Below are positions 24,818 to 35,172 of a stretch of DNA of 64,000 nucleotides, piece after piece; the first letter of the stretch is position 1; each line of letters begins with the position of its first letter. Both the position numbers and the translations under genes were made by a program. The stretch covers positions 55,013,870-55,077,869 of the forward strand of contig CM049307.1 of assembly GCA_026874595.1 (NCBI GenBank). Direction: 5' to 3'. The notes beneath the pieces were generated by a model. That model did not search any database. It was not told where the DNA came from and saw nothing but the letters and a program-made list of their open reading frames with translations. The DNA comes from Sipunculus nudus. Lineage: Eukaryota > Annelida > Sipuncula > Golfingiida > Sipunculidae.

Positions 24818-25014
24818 ACACCATCGGCCCACCGGCACCTATATTTTGTCCACACAACGACCCACAGGCAGCAATATCTTGTCCATACCATCGGTCCAGC
24901 GGCATCAATATTTGTTCCACACATTGGGCCAACGGCATCAATATTTTCTCTACACCATCGGCCCCCGGCATAAATTTCATTGTCCACACCAATACCAACA
25001 GTTAACAATGTTGT
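24818..25014. repeat. 34-bp minisatellite, left half
   Basis: Degenerate copies of ACCATCGGCCCACCGGCATC followed by AATATTTTGTCCAC at a 34-base spacing. The array is interrupted by a family A SINE at 25027-25433 and resumes at 25446. Confidence 0.9.
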
Positions 25015-25026
25015 TATGTTGTCCAC

Positions 25027-25433
25027 CGGCTTCTGTGGCTCAGGAGTAGAGCGCAGGACTCGCAGCCGGGAGATCGTGAGTTTGAATCTCAGCCAATCGG
25101 TGAGATTTTTCACGGTCGGCCCCCACCCAGATTGAGAATGGAACGAGCCCAACGGCAGTGTTTCATTCACAACCGAGTGCGCCTTTCGGGGGCTCCTCGG
25201 TGGTATGACCCAGCAATGGAGACGATTACGCACCCAGGGCCAGCAGGTGCAGCAGTAACCGGGCCTGGTAAACGCCCGGATACAAAATGAAAGGAAGCGT
25301 GTGATACTGCCCTTTCACGTAGTCAGAAACCGGAATGAAGTCTGCAGATGTACATATATGTAGTTAAGTTAGCATTGCCAAAATGGAGGAGGTTACCTCC
25401 ACCAAAAGAAAAAAATAATAATAAAAAAAACAA
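25027..25433 (+). mobile_element. tRNA-derived SINE (family A), full-length, with perfect TSD
   Basis: The best-preserved copy, 407 bp. The head has TGGCTCAGGAGTAGAGCGC (A box) and GAGTTTGAATCTC (B box). The body includes GTGCGCCTTTCGGGGGCTCC and GACCCAGCAATGG. The 3' end has GGAGGAGGTTACCTCCACC and an A-rich tail with AATAATAATAAA. A perfect 12-bp target-site duplication, TATGTTGTCCAC, flanks it at 25015-25026 and 25434-25445. The duplicated bases belong to the surrounding 34-bp minisatellite, so the SINE inserted into an existing array. Confidence 0.93.
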
Positions 25434-25445
25434 TATGTTGTCCAC

Positions 25446-25905
25446 ACCATCGGCCCACCCACTTCAATATTTTATCAAGCCCATCGGCCCACCGGCATCA
25501 ATATTTATCCACACCATCGGCCCACCGGCATCAATATTTTGTCAACACCATCGGCCCACACGCATCAATATTTTGTCAACATCATTGGCCCACCGGCATC
25601 AAATATTTTGCCCACATCATTGGCCCACTGGCACGTATATTTTGTTCACGCCATTGGCCAACCGGCGTCAATATTTTGTCCACACCATCGGCCAATTGGC
25701 TTCAATATTTTGCCTACACCATTTGCCAAACTGCGTCAATATTTTGTCTACATCATCGGCCCACAGACAATAATATTTTGGCCAAATCATCGGCCTACCG
25801 GCAAAAATATTTTGTCCAAATCATTCGCCTACCGGCACCAATATTTTGACCAGATCATTGGTCAACATGTATCAATATTATGTTTTTGCCATTGGCCCAC
25901 CGGAA
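25446..25905. repeat. 34-bp minisatellite, right half
   Basis: About 13 further degenerate copies of the 34-base unit seen left of the SINE. The 141- and 149-codon frames across it (25348-25773, 25539-25988) are repetitive H-R-P-T-G-I-N-I-like translations. No separate evidence supports a protein. Confidence 0.92.
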
Positions 25906-26212
25906 ACTTTCCCATTTCCCGGTGGCTCAGTCCGCCACTGTGGGTTAAAAGTGGCCATGCGTACCGCAGAAGGAAGAAGATTCGTTAAGTGGGATTACTT
26001 GCAATGTGTTGAGTAGTTGTCTCAGAGCCCCTTAAATCCATCACATAATGAAACGCACAGAAAGACCACATAATAAAAAAATAATAAATAACCAACATCC
26101 GAAACAAATATAAAAGTCACTTTCCTTGACTTTTTAACTACACGATATCGAAATTATAAGGCGATATAATATTATGTTATGTTATATTATTTTATGTTTC
26201 ATTACCCTTTTA

Positions 26213-26510
26213 TTATATTTAATTATAGTACATGATGTCGTATTTTGTCATTTTATATCATACTGAAGATAGCATGACCCGATCGAGTTAACCCATATTA
26301 TTTAGGTTCTTTACTGGAAACAAGAAAACGATTTTTTTGGTAAATTTAATATACTTATAATTAAATTTAATTATAGTACATGATGTCGTATTTTGTCATT
26401 TTATATCATACTGAAGATAGCATGACCCGATCGAGTTAACCCATATTATTTAGGTTCTTTACTGGAAACAAGAAAACGATTTTTTTTGGTAAATTTAATA
26501 TACTCTTAAC
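26213..26510. repeat. 148-bp tandem duplication
   Basis: The segment beginning AATTATAGTACATGATGTCG occurs at 26221 and again at 26369, period 148, near-identical through ATAGCATGACCCGATCGAGT and AACAAGAAAACGATTTTTTT. The two copies differ almost only in the T-run length, indicating a recent event. Confidence 0.95.
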
Positions 26511-26793
26511 AAGTTAAAGCCCCATTTTCTCATATAATCTCCAATGTGTTTTTCCTTAAATCTTTCTTTTAAAAAAACGCAATTCCAGTCTCCATACGAC
26601 AAGCATTCTCGATATATTCATATATAATTATATGTCTATATTTACACACTGACAATGAAAAGATCTGGATTTAGAAATTTACCTTTTATGGCTATATGAG
26701 TTACTATGCTGTCGAATATAAATTTAACCTACAGTCCTACAGTGACTCTTATAATCCGTCGTGTTCTTTTGGAATAACCAATGGTGACAAGCC
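26511..26793. other. Intergenic DNA, no gene seen
   Basis: Short AT-rich stretch between the 148-bp duplication and a reverse-oriented SINE. No feature is visible. Confidence 0.4.
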
Positions 26794-26807
26794 TTGCAAA
26801 TCATGAC

Positions 26808-27219
26808 CTGTTTTTATTCTTTTTTTTTGGTGGAGGTAACCGCCTCTATTTTTATGCTTCCTTATCTAATTTTATGCTGTCTTATCGATTTCTTAATCTA
26901 CGTATGAAAATCTCTGCAGATTTCCATTTTGGTTTTGGACTACGTAAAAGGGTGGTAGCACTCGCTTCCCATCATATTATTTTTGTATCCCTAAGTCTAC
27001 CACACCTGCGGGTCATGGATATGTAATCATCTCATTGCTGGGTCATAACACCGAGGAACCCCAGAAGACGCACTAGTTTGTGAGTGATACACGGCTTGGG
27101 GCCTTCCCATAAAACCTGCAAAGCGCTCACCCGACCATGAAAATCGCATCAGCTGAGATTTGAACTCGCGACCTTCCTGCTTTGAGTCATGTGCTCCACC
27201 CCTAGACCACAGAAGAGGG
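26808..27219 (-). mobile_element. tRNA-derived SINE (family A), reverse copy
   Basis: Read on the - strand, the head has TGGTCTAGGGGTGGAGCACA and GAGTTCAAATCTC, the body has the GACCCAGCAATGAG-like block, and the 3' end reads GAGGCGGTTACCTCCACC into an A-run (poly-T at 26809-26829 on +). A probable duplication flanks it, TTGCAAATCATGAC at 26794-26807 and TTGCAAATCAATGAC at 27220-27234, differing by one inserted A. Confidence 0.88.
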
Positions 27220-27474
27220 TTGCAAATCAATGACATCTGTCGCCTCAGAGGTTTCAGTCGAAAGCAGAGTAGGATATTATCATGGATAACAAGTTGAGTT
27301 TCATCTGAATTTAGCAGAGTATATGTATAAGCTCTTTTATGTAAGACGTACGGCACTCTCAGATACCTGTTGAATTTTCATGAGGTATTCAGCTGGCTCA
27401 TGTTACATGGGGACATTTTCGTGATCGCAGCGTGACCAGAAACGTGCTTGACAACATCTTATATCATTTCCTAA

Positions 27475-28136
27475 GGGCCCACTTGAAAGTTCGAAACTGG
27501 TTTCAGTTTCGGTTTCTGCCACTTCCGGGAAAGCGAATAATTACAGCGAAACCGTAACTGGTTTTGGCGAAACTGGAAAACCATCTCCGGAGATGGTTAC
27601 GGTTACGCCAAAACTGTCCACTCGATAATCATTCTGGCATGATGGTGGCGTCGGGCCAAAGTACGGGCCAAAGTATTTTTTTTAATTATTTTATTAATTG
27701 ATACGGTTGATGCCTGTTAGGGTTAAATAAGCAATGACTGAGGTATTAACATATTTTCGGAAGTGCTTTCAATTTAATATTTACTTTTTTTTAACCCTGT
27801 ATAGCTAAAGATGAGACGTACCCTTATGTAAATCTCTTCTGACACGTAGATATGTTACAGGACACGGAGAAAAAAATTTATTTTTATGATATTTGTAATA
27901 AAAATACGTCAGTCCCAAATAATAATGCTTTCACTTGGTCTCAAAGTGCGCAGGCATGGATGTTTCACGTTTGATAATATTTTCATCATTAATTCATTTA
28001 ATTATATTTAATAATTTACGATCTTATCATAATTTGTTTATTAAAACCGACACCTTCCACTTATAAATACAAGACGAAACCATACAGAACTGGTTTTCCT
28101 GGAACCGAAACCAGTTTCGAATTTTCGAGTGGGCCC
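27475..28136. mobile_element. PIF/Harbinger-type MITE, 662 bp
   Basis: Terminal inverted repeats: the left end starts GGGCCCACTTGAAAGTTCGA and the right end, reverse-complemented, GGGCCCACTCGAAAATTCGA, both continuing AACTGGTTTC. A 3-bp duplication TAA flanks it (27472-27474, 28137-28139), the TWA-type duplication typical of PIF/Harbinger. A second palindrome, CCATCTCCGGAGATGG, lies near 27582. There is no transposase frame, so it would need enzyme from a full-length relative. A 3-bp duplication alone is weak evidence; the superfamily rests on duplication plus G-rich termini. Confidence 0.85.
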
Positions 28137-28139
28137 TAA

Positions 28140-28824
28140 TATACCTAGCTCCTCTGCAAGAACGTTTGTTCCTTTTCGAACGTGTTGATAAATATTCATA
28201 ATATTAGCCCTTAATTATTGATATATATTGTACATAGTCACATAGCACAAAAAAAGTGTAAAACAAAAAAGCGAACAATTTATATAAAAAAAACAGGACG
28301 GCTAATCTCAAATATTTGCATAAAATAGTGTATTGTATGATTGAAACATGAACTTTTTTCAGGAAAGATATATTATTTACCTAATGCACATTTGTTATCA
28401 TATATAAGTTCGATTTTTTAATTTTCTTAAGATTTTGCCTTAATAAACATTTACTTTTTATCTTTGAAAATGTATTTAAAAAAACACTGCGCATGCCCAG
28501 TGGCCTTTCAAGGCCACTCAAGGTCATTTAAGAATATAAATCTTACGGGATGACGAGTCACTCTTTAAAAGCATCATGCTTTTTGGTCATCGTATGTACA
28601 ATTTATACCAAACACCCCCTACCCAAATACATTGATGGATTTAAATGGCTTTTGAAAGCGCAGCGAGTCAGAACCGATCTGGTTCATACTGTGGGCGCAG
28701 TATGATTCTTTTTTTTTTTTACATTCAATTTGTACATCTGTCTTGTTAAAATGTACCACAACCGGTGTAAAGGCTTCAGATTACCCCTGTTTCAGGTTTC
28801 TCCCCAGTAATCTGAAATCGATTA
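28140..28824. other. Intergenic DNA, no gene seen
   Basis: AT-rich. Nothing is recognised before the C18G9 block. Confidence 0.42.
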
Positions 28825-28851
28825 CCCCCCCCCCCCCCCCCCGGGGGGGGG
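28825..28851. repeat. C18-G9 self-complementary homopolymer block
   Basis: Eighteen C followed immediately by nine G. Related sequence flanks it on both sides: GGTTTCTCCCCAGTAATCTG and CAGATTACCCCCC-like pieces recur through 28790-28900. The block can fold into a G-C hairpin. Its true length may be uncertain because such tracts assemble poorly. Confidence 0.85.
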
Positions 28852-29414
28852 CCTGAACCTGATTTCAGGTTACCCCCCTACTGTTCAGATTACCCCCCTC
28901 GCTGATAAAGCTAATATGGTTACTTTATGTGTAAGTAGGAGCTCGCCGCTCCTGATATATTTATCAAGAACATCAACAGGCTGGTGATATAGTGGTCAGT
29001 TTCGTCGGGCCGTACACGTCTCTCTGTCCGTTACCACTTCGTAACACGTCTTATCTCAAAAACATTACTCACATCCTATTTTAATTAATTTGGCAGGTGT
29101 ATCTTATGTATCTCCTCACTTGGTCAGGTTTTGGTCACACTTTCTTGATATTTATACCTTTTAAGATTATTAAACGCCCGTCTTATAGAAGGATCGTATA
29201 ATAGTACTGGCATACATGGGGGTAATCTGAAATTGGACCACTGACGTAGTTTCTGATAGATAGATATAGTTTTGTAATATATTTGTCGTAATTTAATCAC
29301 CTTAATTTATTGAGTGGGAAATTGAAATCACAACAATTTTTCTGCCCTGGAAAATATACGGTTGTCTAATTGAGCAAATTATCAGCTTTGAATACCAGGC
29401 GGTACGGCAATGAC

Positions 29415-30060
29415 ATTTTATAGTGTGTGAGTGGGATTAGCGTAGCAGTTAAAATTGGCAATACATTACATTAATTTGACAAATTAGTACAATTATTTAA
29501 GGCATTTTCTTGGAGAATCCATTGATTCCATTAGTACCAATGTTAACAGAATTTTAGCCTAATTTTCCTGCACATTAGTCTTAAGCTAGCTTTATTTCAT
29601 ATATACAGGTCTATTAAGCTTCCCCCACCTACTTACTGTACGTCCCCCACAGTGAAAAACCATCAATATAAATTCTGCCATTTTCTCTTGCGATTGATCC
29701 CATATGGCTGACGTTCAGAAGCTGAAATTTGGTTTCAGTGATATTCCTAGGTCACATATCTACGCCTGATTACATTACAGGGGAAGCTACCCGTGATTGC
29801 ATACATCTAATCGTTAATGTGTTTCTTCTACCTTCACACATTCTAAAAGATGTTATTCTCTAACATTGATCGTATTTCAGGTTAATCATATTCCACATAA
29901 TCATAGTTTAAACAACATCATTTTCTTAAAAAAAATTATATATAGGATTATAAAAATTACTATTTAATAAAGTATCATGACCTAAACATTATCGTATTCG
30001 AAAAATTCTTATGTTCATATGATCATATTCTAAACATTATTATTATATTATCAAGTCCTC
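29415..30060. repeat. Duplicated block B, copy 1
   Basis: Closely matches 33471-34095 in the same orientation. Shared landmarks are TATAGTGTGTG, AAAATTGGCAATACATTACA, GATTCCATTAGTACCAA, TAATTTTCCTGC and TTCTTCTACCTTCACACATT. There are many small indels and no coding potential. It is a segmental or mobile-element duplication of unknown class. Confidence 0.85.
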
Positions 30061-31580
30061 ATATTTTATGTGTATTGTAGCGCAAAGTGACATAAAATGC
30101 ATCATAGTTTTTCTTAATGCAAGAGTAAAATGAATAAAATACAAATAAACTAATACGATATAGAGTCCCAAAGCCTTGAATTTTATTAAATTAACCATAT
30201 TATCTTAAGCTGTTTAATTATATAATTTCTTCTACGATACCAAAATGATATATGGATTCGGTGGGAATGGCTGATTGCTTTGTGACTGACATGATCAGTT
30301 CAAATTAACTCAATCACTGATAGCTCTGTCTTTCTTTTTCATTATAAACGTTTATGAATAATGATTAACTCCTTGTATGCTTAAACTTGCAAACTGCCAT
30401 CATTTACGTTATCACTGAGCTTGTGATTAAGCGATAGCGCCCCGTTTCAATTGAACAAAAGTATTGATTCAAGGGACAGAAAAGTACTGTCTGAAGTAGA
30501 ACAGAACGGTCCATTTCCGCGACAGCGGCTCTGTCGCATGACTTTGACACTAGGCGCCTCCTTTTCGTTACTGAAGGGTAAAACTGCATCCAATTCAATG
30601 ATTTTATTCATTCTTTTAAACTTTAAACATGCCGCTATTTTATTCTCTATTTCAGCTTCGCGACACATTATGAATATGTATATAACTTCTGATCTATAAT
30701 ATTATGATGTCATAGGCAAATCATTTGCATATTTATATAGGTGTTAAAAGGCTTTTTTAGAACAAGAGATTATGGGACAACAACCGTACCTTTCAAAATA
30801 ATTAATTGAGAGATGGTTGAACAACAATCGCACCACTGTTTCAGAAACGATTTGTTTGTTAATTTTCTCACAATGCAGTATCTCGTCACTTACGAATCAG
30901 TTCCGTGTTCAGTGCTCTTGTTATGCCCCTCCCGGGGAGATACATTTTCAGTCCCGTCTCTATCGTCGTCTGTGGGACCGTTTAATGCGAATGCGATAGC
31001 ATTTGAAGCGCTTCATACAAGCCCCTGTATTTCTAAACAAAATTTGCTCGTACAATTTGCTTCACCGAAAACTGGTGATCTTGACCTTGATCTTCAAGGT
31101 CAAATGAGCTGAATTATAATCCATCGTCTTTACAGTTTCTTGTGAATGTAGTAGAAATGTTTTGATAATTTTCACCTCACATTTGACACACAAGTTGTTC
31201 GAGTGCTGGTGACCTTGACTTTGATTACCACGTTCAAAGCTAAGGATTATTGTAACCCCATTATTTTCGAATAACTGAAGAGCTGTTCCTGAAATTTGAC
31301 TCACAAGGTGTTTACGCCGTGTTTTCGGTTTATTAGGGAAACTGGTGACTTTTATCTTCTGAAGAAATCTCGAAGATTCTCAGAGTATAATGACCCCTAT
31401 ACCTGGAGTACTGAATATTTTAATTATTTTCCGTAATCGGCATAACATATAGGTGTATTACATAATCTTAAATTTGGGGTTGAAAGTCCATTGGAGATGG
31501 GAGACATATATCTTATAATTTGAGACAATAGTTCTTTGAAAGCGTGTACGCATCAGGAAAGCGCGTTTAAAATCGAATAT
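30061..31580. other. Intergenic DNA; short conserved-looking TTGACCTTGA motifs
   Basis: No gene seen. At 31081-31103 an inverted pair TTGACCTTGA ... TCAAGGTCAA-like motif occurs, and GACCTTGACTTTGA recurs near 31211. These resemble repeat DNA and nuclear-receptor half sites, but no promoter context is present. The 99-codon frame at 30813-31112 is unrecognised. Confidence 0.4.
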
Positions 31581-31587
31581 ATTAATA

Positions 31588-31910
31588 TAAAGACAGAAAA
31601 GAAGAAAAAATAAGGATATTAGGAGAAGAAACGGAAATTAATGAGGAAAAGGTGGAAGCAGAAGAATAAAAAGAAATCGAAGGAAAAGAGGAAGAAGTGG
31701 ATGTAAGAAAAGAAAAGGAAAAAAGTAAAAGGGCAGGAAGAAGGAGAAAAAGTATAAAAGAAGGAAGAGGAGAGAAGAGGAGGATAGAGAAGATGAAGAA
31801 GAAGAGGAAGGAAAAGGGGATGTAAGACAAAAAAGGGGGGAAGGAAGTAGAAAAGTAGAAAGAGGAAGTAGAAGAATAAGAAAGGAGGGCAAGGGGGGGG
31901 GGGGGAAGAA
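31588..31910. repeat. Polypurine (GGAAGA-rich) low-complexity tract
   Basis: About 320 bases almost entirely A and G on the + strand, ending in G13 at 31893-31905. The F/S/L-rich reverse frames across it (31582-31941) are translations of low-complexity DNA and are rejected as genes. Confidence 0.93.
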
Positions 31911-31941
31911 GACGCTTCCATGCAGATTTATTTTGCTTCAT

Positions 31942-33195
31942 ATTAAAAACCCCTTGAGTCTTGCAATGTTTGATGTAATGGTAATCACCCTATGGAGAAC
32001 AGTCCTCCTGCTAATTAAATCCTCGGCGCCATTTGAAACCTAGGCAATTCGTCTCCCATATCAATTACATGGCTATCATAAGCACAATAATGTTTGTCAT
32101 AGGCTGAACGATAGAGCGGGGATCAGAAGCCTGCACTTGTAAGCAGAAGAGGGAAGAGGACCATATGACCAGGCGTCAGGGGTCAAAACAGGTCACTGCA
32201 ACTTCACAACAAGAAGTCAAACATACCAGGTTTGCAGAAAAGAACGTGTCTCCAAATCAGATTGCGGTTGTTCCGGGGCGTATTAACAAAAAGGATTGTG
32301 TCAGGCAATTTTCGTGATTAATTACTAAGCGCTGTTATTATTTTACCGGAGTGCGACATCGAGAAATGAGTTTCCACCACAGTGATATTACGCTCATTTC
32401 TTTGTTTATTTATTTTCTTTTCGTGGTTAGACATATTTTATAGTGCGTTGTTGTAACATTTAAGAAAGGAGATCGTTTCCATGGGCTCAGGTGGCATCGA
32501 GTCGGTACGAGATACAAAAGAAGACTATTTTTATACGCTTAAGCCAATTGTGAGACTGAGATAATCTTGATTTTGTATAACCTTCTTAGGTGATTTTTGA
32601 ATAAAACTGGTACCATAATTCTATTTTTTTGTAGTTTTAAATATTAAATCACATCGACAATTTTTAAGGGGTAATTTTTCCGTAACATAACTATAAATAA
32701 AATGACTGGTATATTATTCGCGTGTACATAAAAATGCACAGGAGAATGAACGCAAAGCATTTTATTTTGTCATATGAGAATATATTTTATGACCTTTTTT
32801 TATAAGCAATAGGTGCCTATATATGTGTATGTTTGTTGAAAATACGATAAAAGTCCTACGATCTCGGCTTTGTATCGTATATTTTTTTAATTCGAGCATT
32901 TTCGAAATTATCACAACGTAACTGGCTTCCTATCGTATCGTATCCAAATTTGAAACGTGTACGCAGGACTTAAGTGTCGTACATGTCTTTATATGTTCTG
33001 TTCGTAGCACATAAGGCCCATTTCTGCGATGTATAGAGCAAACTGTTTCATAGGCAACCTTGTTACTGATCATTACATGATCTAACAAGCTCATCTCTTT
33101 TTGCACGAAATTCGTATAATGAATGGGAAAAAAAACGAATCTTCCGTATTTATGATACGACGTTGCGATGGGAAATTTCGAATGCGTATTCTTGG
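31942..33195. other. Intergenic DNA, no gene seen
   Basis: AT-rich with no frame that stands out. The 149-codon reverse frame at 32930-33379 runs into duplicated block A and has no family resemblance. Confidence 0.42.
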
Positions 33196-33205
33196 CTAAA
33201 GGCGA

Positions 33206-33395
33206 GTACATTATTCCAACAACCTTTCTCTGCCGTGACAGGTTCAATCTCTCACGTATATGGACTTCCGCCTGTGGACGGTCCTGGAAGTACCTTCGTT
33301 TGCCTTTATGAAACCCTGACTGATTCATTCCTTGCATACATTTTGATGAAAGCGTTAAATTACCGCTATATTTGTACATATTAAAACAACAATGA
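33206..33395. repeat. Duplicated block A, copy 1
   Basis: Matches 34108-34300. Both copies share CCTTTCTCTGCCGTGACAGG, TTCAATCTCTCACGTATATG and GCATACATTTTGAT. Together with block B the order is B1 (29.4 kb), A1, B2, A2, so at least two duplication events involved this DNA. Confidence 0.85.
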
Positions 33396-33470
33396 TAGCG
33401 GGTGACGAAAGTGGAGTACAGAGACTAAAATACATGGGTACATTTCTACTAGCTTAATAAAGTTGGAATT

Positions 33471-34095
33471 GTATAGTGTGTGCTTGGGATGAGAGTAGGA
33501 GGTAAAATTGGCAATACATTACATTTATTTGACATATTAGTGCAATTATTAAAGGCATGTTCATGGAGAATCTACTGATTCCATTAGTACCAAAGTAAAC
33601 AGAATATAAGCATAATTTTCCTGCGCATTAGTCTTTAGCTAGCTTCTTTCATAACAGGTCTATTTAGCCTCCCCATCCTACGTAGGCCCCATACAGTGCA
33701 AAAACATCAATATGAATACTGTAACTTTCTCTTCGCGATCGATCCAATATGGCTGACTTTGAAAAGCTGAATATGCTCACAATGATACTGCTAGATCACA
33801 GACTGAGGCCTGTTTTTTTATGAATTTCCCATTATCGCTCAGATGCAGTGTCGGGGTAAGCTACCAGTGATTGCATACATCTAGTAGGTTAATGCGTTTC
33901 TTCTACCTTCACACATTCTATATGATGTTATGCTCTAAATTTAATCGTATTTAATCATATTCTACATAATCATAGTTTAAACAACATCATTTTCAAAAAA
34001 TGTATATCGAATTCTTAAAATAACTATATTATTAACAATATCCTTATCTTAACATTATCGTATTCGAATATTTCTTAGGATCATATGATCATATT
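33471..34095. repeat. Duplicated block B, copy 2
   Basis: Partner of 29415-30060 in the same orientation, with similar landmarks. It lies directly between the two copies of block A. Confidence 0.85.
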
Positions 34096-34107
34096 CTAAA
34101 TAGTAGA

Positions 34108-34300
34108 AGTACATTATTCCGACTACCTTTCTCTGCCGTGACAGGTTCAATCTCTCACGTATATGGACGGCCCTGGGAGTACTTTCGTTTGCCCTTATAG
34201 ACCCTGACTGATAATTTCCCTGCATACATTTTGATTAAAGTTTTAACGTACCGCCATTTTGTACATATATAAAAACAACAATTAAAACGGAAGTGTCGAA
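34108..34300. repeat. Duplicated block A, copy 2
   Basis: Partner of 33206-33395. It is shorter by an internal deletion around the GGACTTCCGCCTGTGGACGG stretch, which this copy lacks in part. Confidence 0.85.
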
Positions 34301-34969
34301 AGTGAAATATAGAGACTGAAATAGCATGGGTAAATTTGGAATTTTCTCGAACTACAAGATTTCCAGTGAATTTTTCGCATCATGGTACTGTGCGTTCCAT
34401 GAAATCCAAGTTAACTAATTAAATTGTCAGAACAAAAATAAATACTATGTAGGATGAGTAACAAGTGCGCTTCCATCTGGTTTGACATGTGTGGCTGACG
34501 TACGCATGGGGCCTAGAGCAGCTGTCAAGCATAAAGCCTCCCATGGCCTCGGATAAAAGCACAGGCCTCATCAGTCAGTGGAGCCAATTGAACAAGGCAG
34601 GTTTACCGTCCCGCTACCCAGCCGCCGGCGTAGCCAGGGGCGGGCTTATTAGAACTAAAATAGACCAACGCTGGCCAAAGGAGTTTGTTTCAGAATGGAA
34701 CACAGCTCCCCCTGGGAGGATCTGCAGAATTTTATATTTTCAATATAAATCTTCTCTCATCTTCCATCGGATTAATCAGGGCCTTGTGGGCAGGTTTTAC
34801 GAATTTCTGTTTTGATGGACCCATTTCGGTGATTAAGTCGACTTGCTTTGCTTCTGTTGCTAGAGGTGTGACCCTCTTCCGGCTTCGCGTAGTGTTGATG
34901 TGCCTGGTCGTTAAGGATAATGGTCGAGATCTGCAAAGCGTATGGTTTCAAGTCACGTGAACACAAACA

Positions 34970-34975
<6 letters not shown>
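34301..34975. other. Intergenic DNA, no gene seen
   Basis: Two overlapping frames (34489-34815, 108 codons, and 34685-34960) have no recognised domain and no convincing splice context. Confidence 0.4.

Positions 34976-35018
<43 letters not shown>
34976..35018. repeat. (TC)n microsatellite
   Basis: About 42 bases of TC dinucleotide repeat. Confidence 0.93.
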
Positions 35019-35019
<1 letters not shown>

Positions 35020-35172
35020 ACGAAGACCCCATGGTACCATAACCAATTCAAAGTATATATATATATATTTTAATAAATATCTTTAAAAAAATCTTAAAAT
35101 GGTAAACAATGCTTAAAAGGGACTGCATCTGTTTAACCGTTGGTCAAGACTTAGCTGCATTAGCCAGCCAAT

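Noticed and set aside
25348-25988. 141- and 149-codon open frames
   Set aside because: They are translations of the 34-bp minisatellite; the repeating residues follow the DNA unit and several frames stay open equally.
31582-31941. 119-codon S/F/L-rich reverse frame
   Set aside because: It is the complement of a polypurine tract and all three reverse frames are open.
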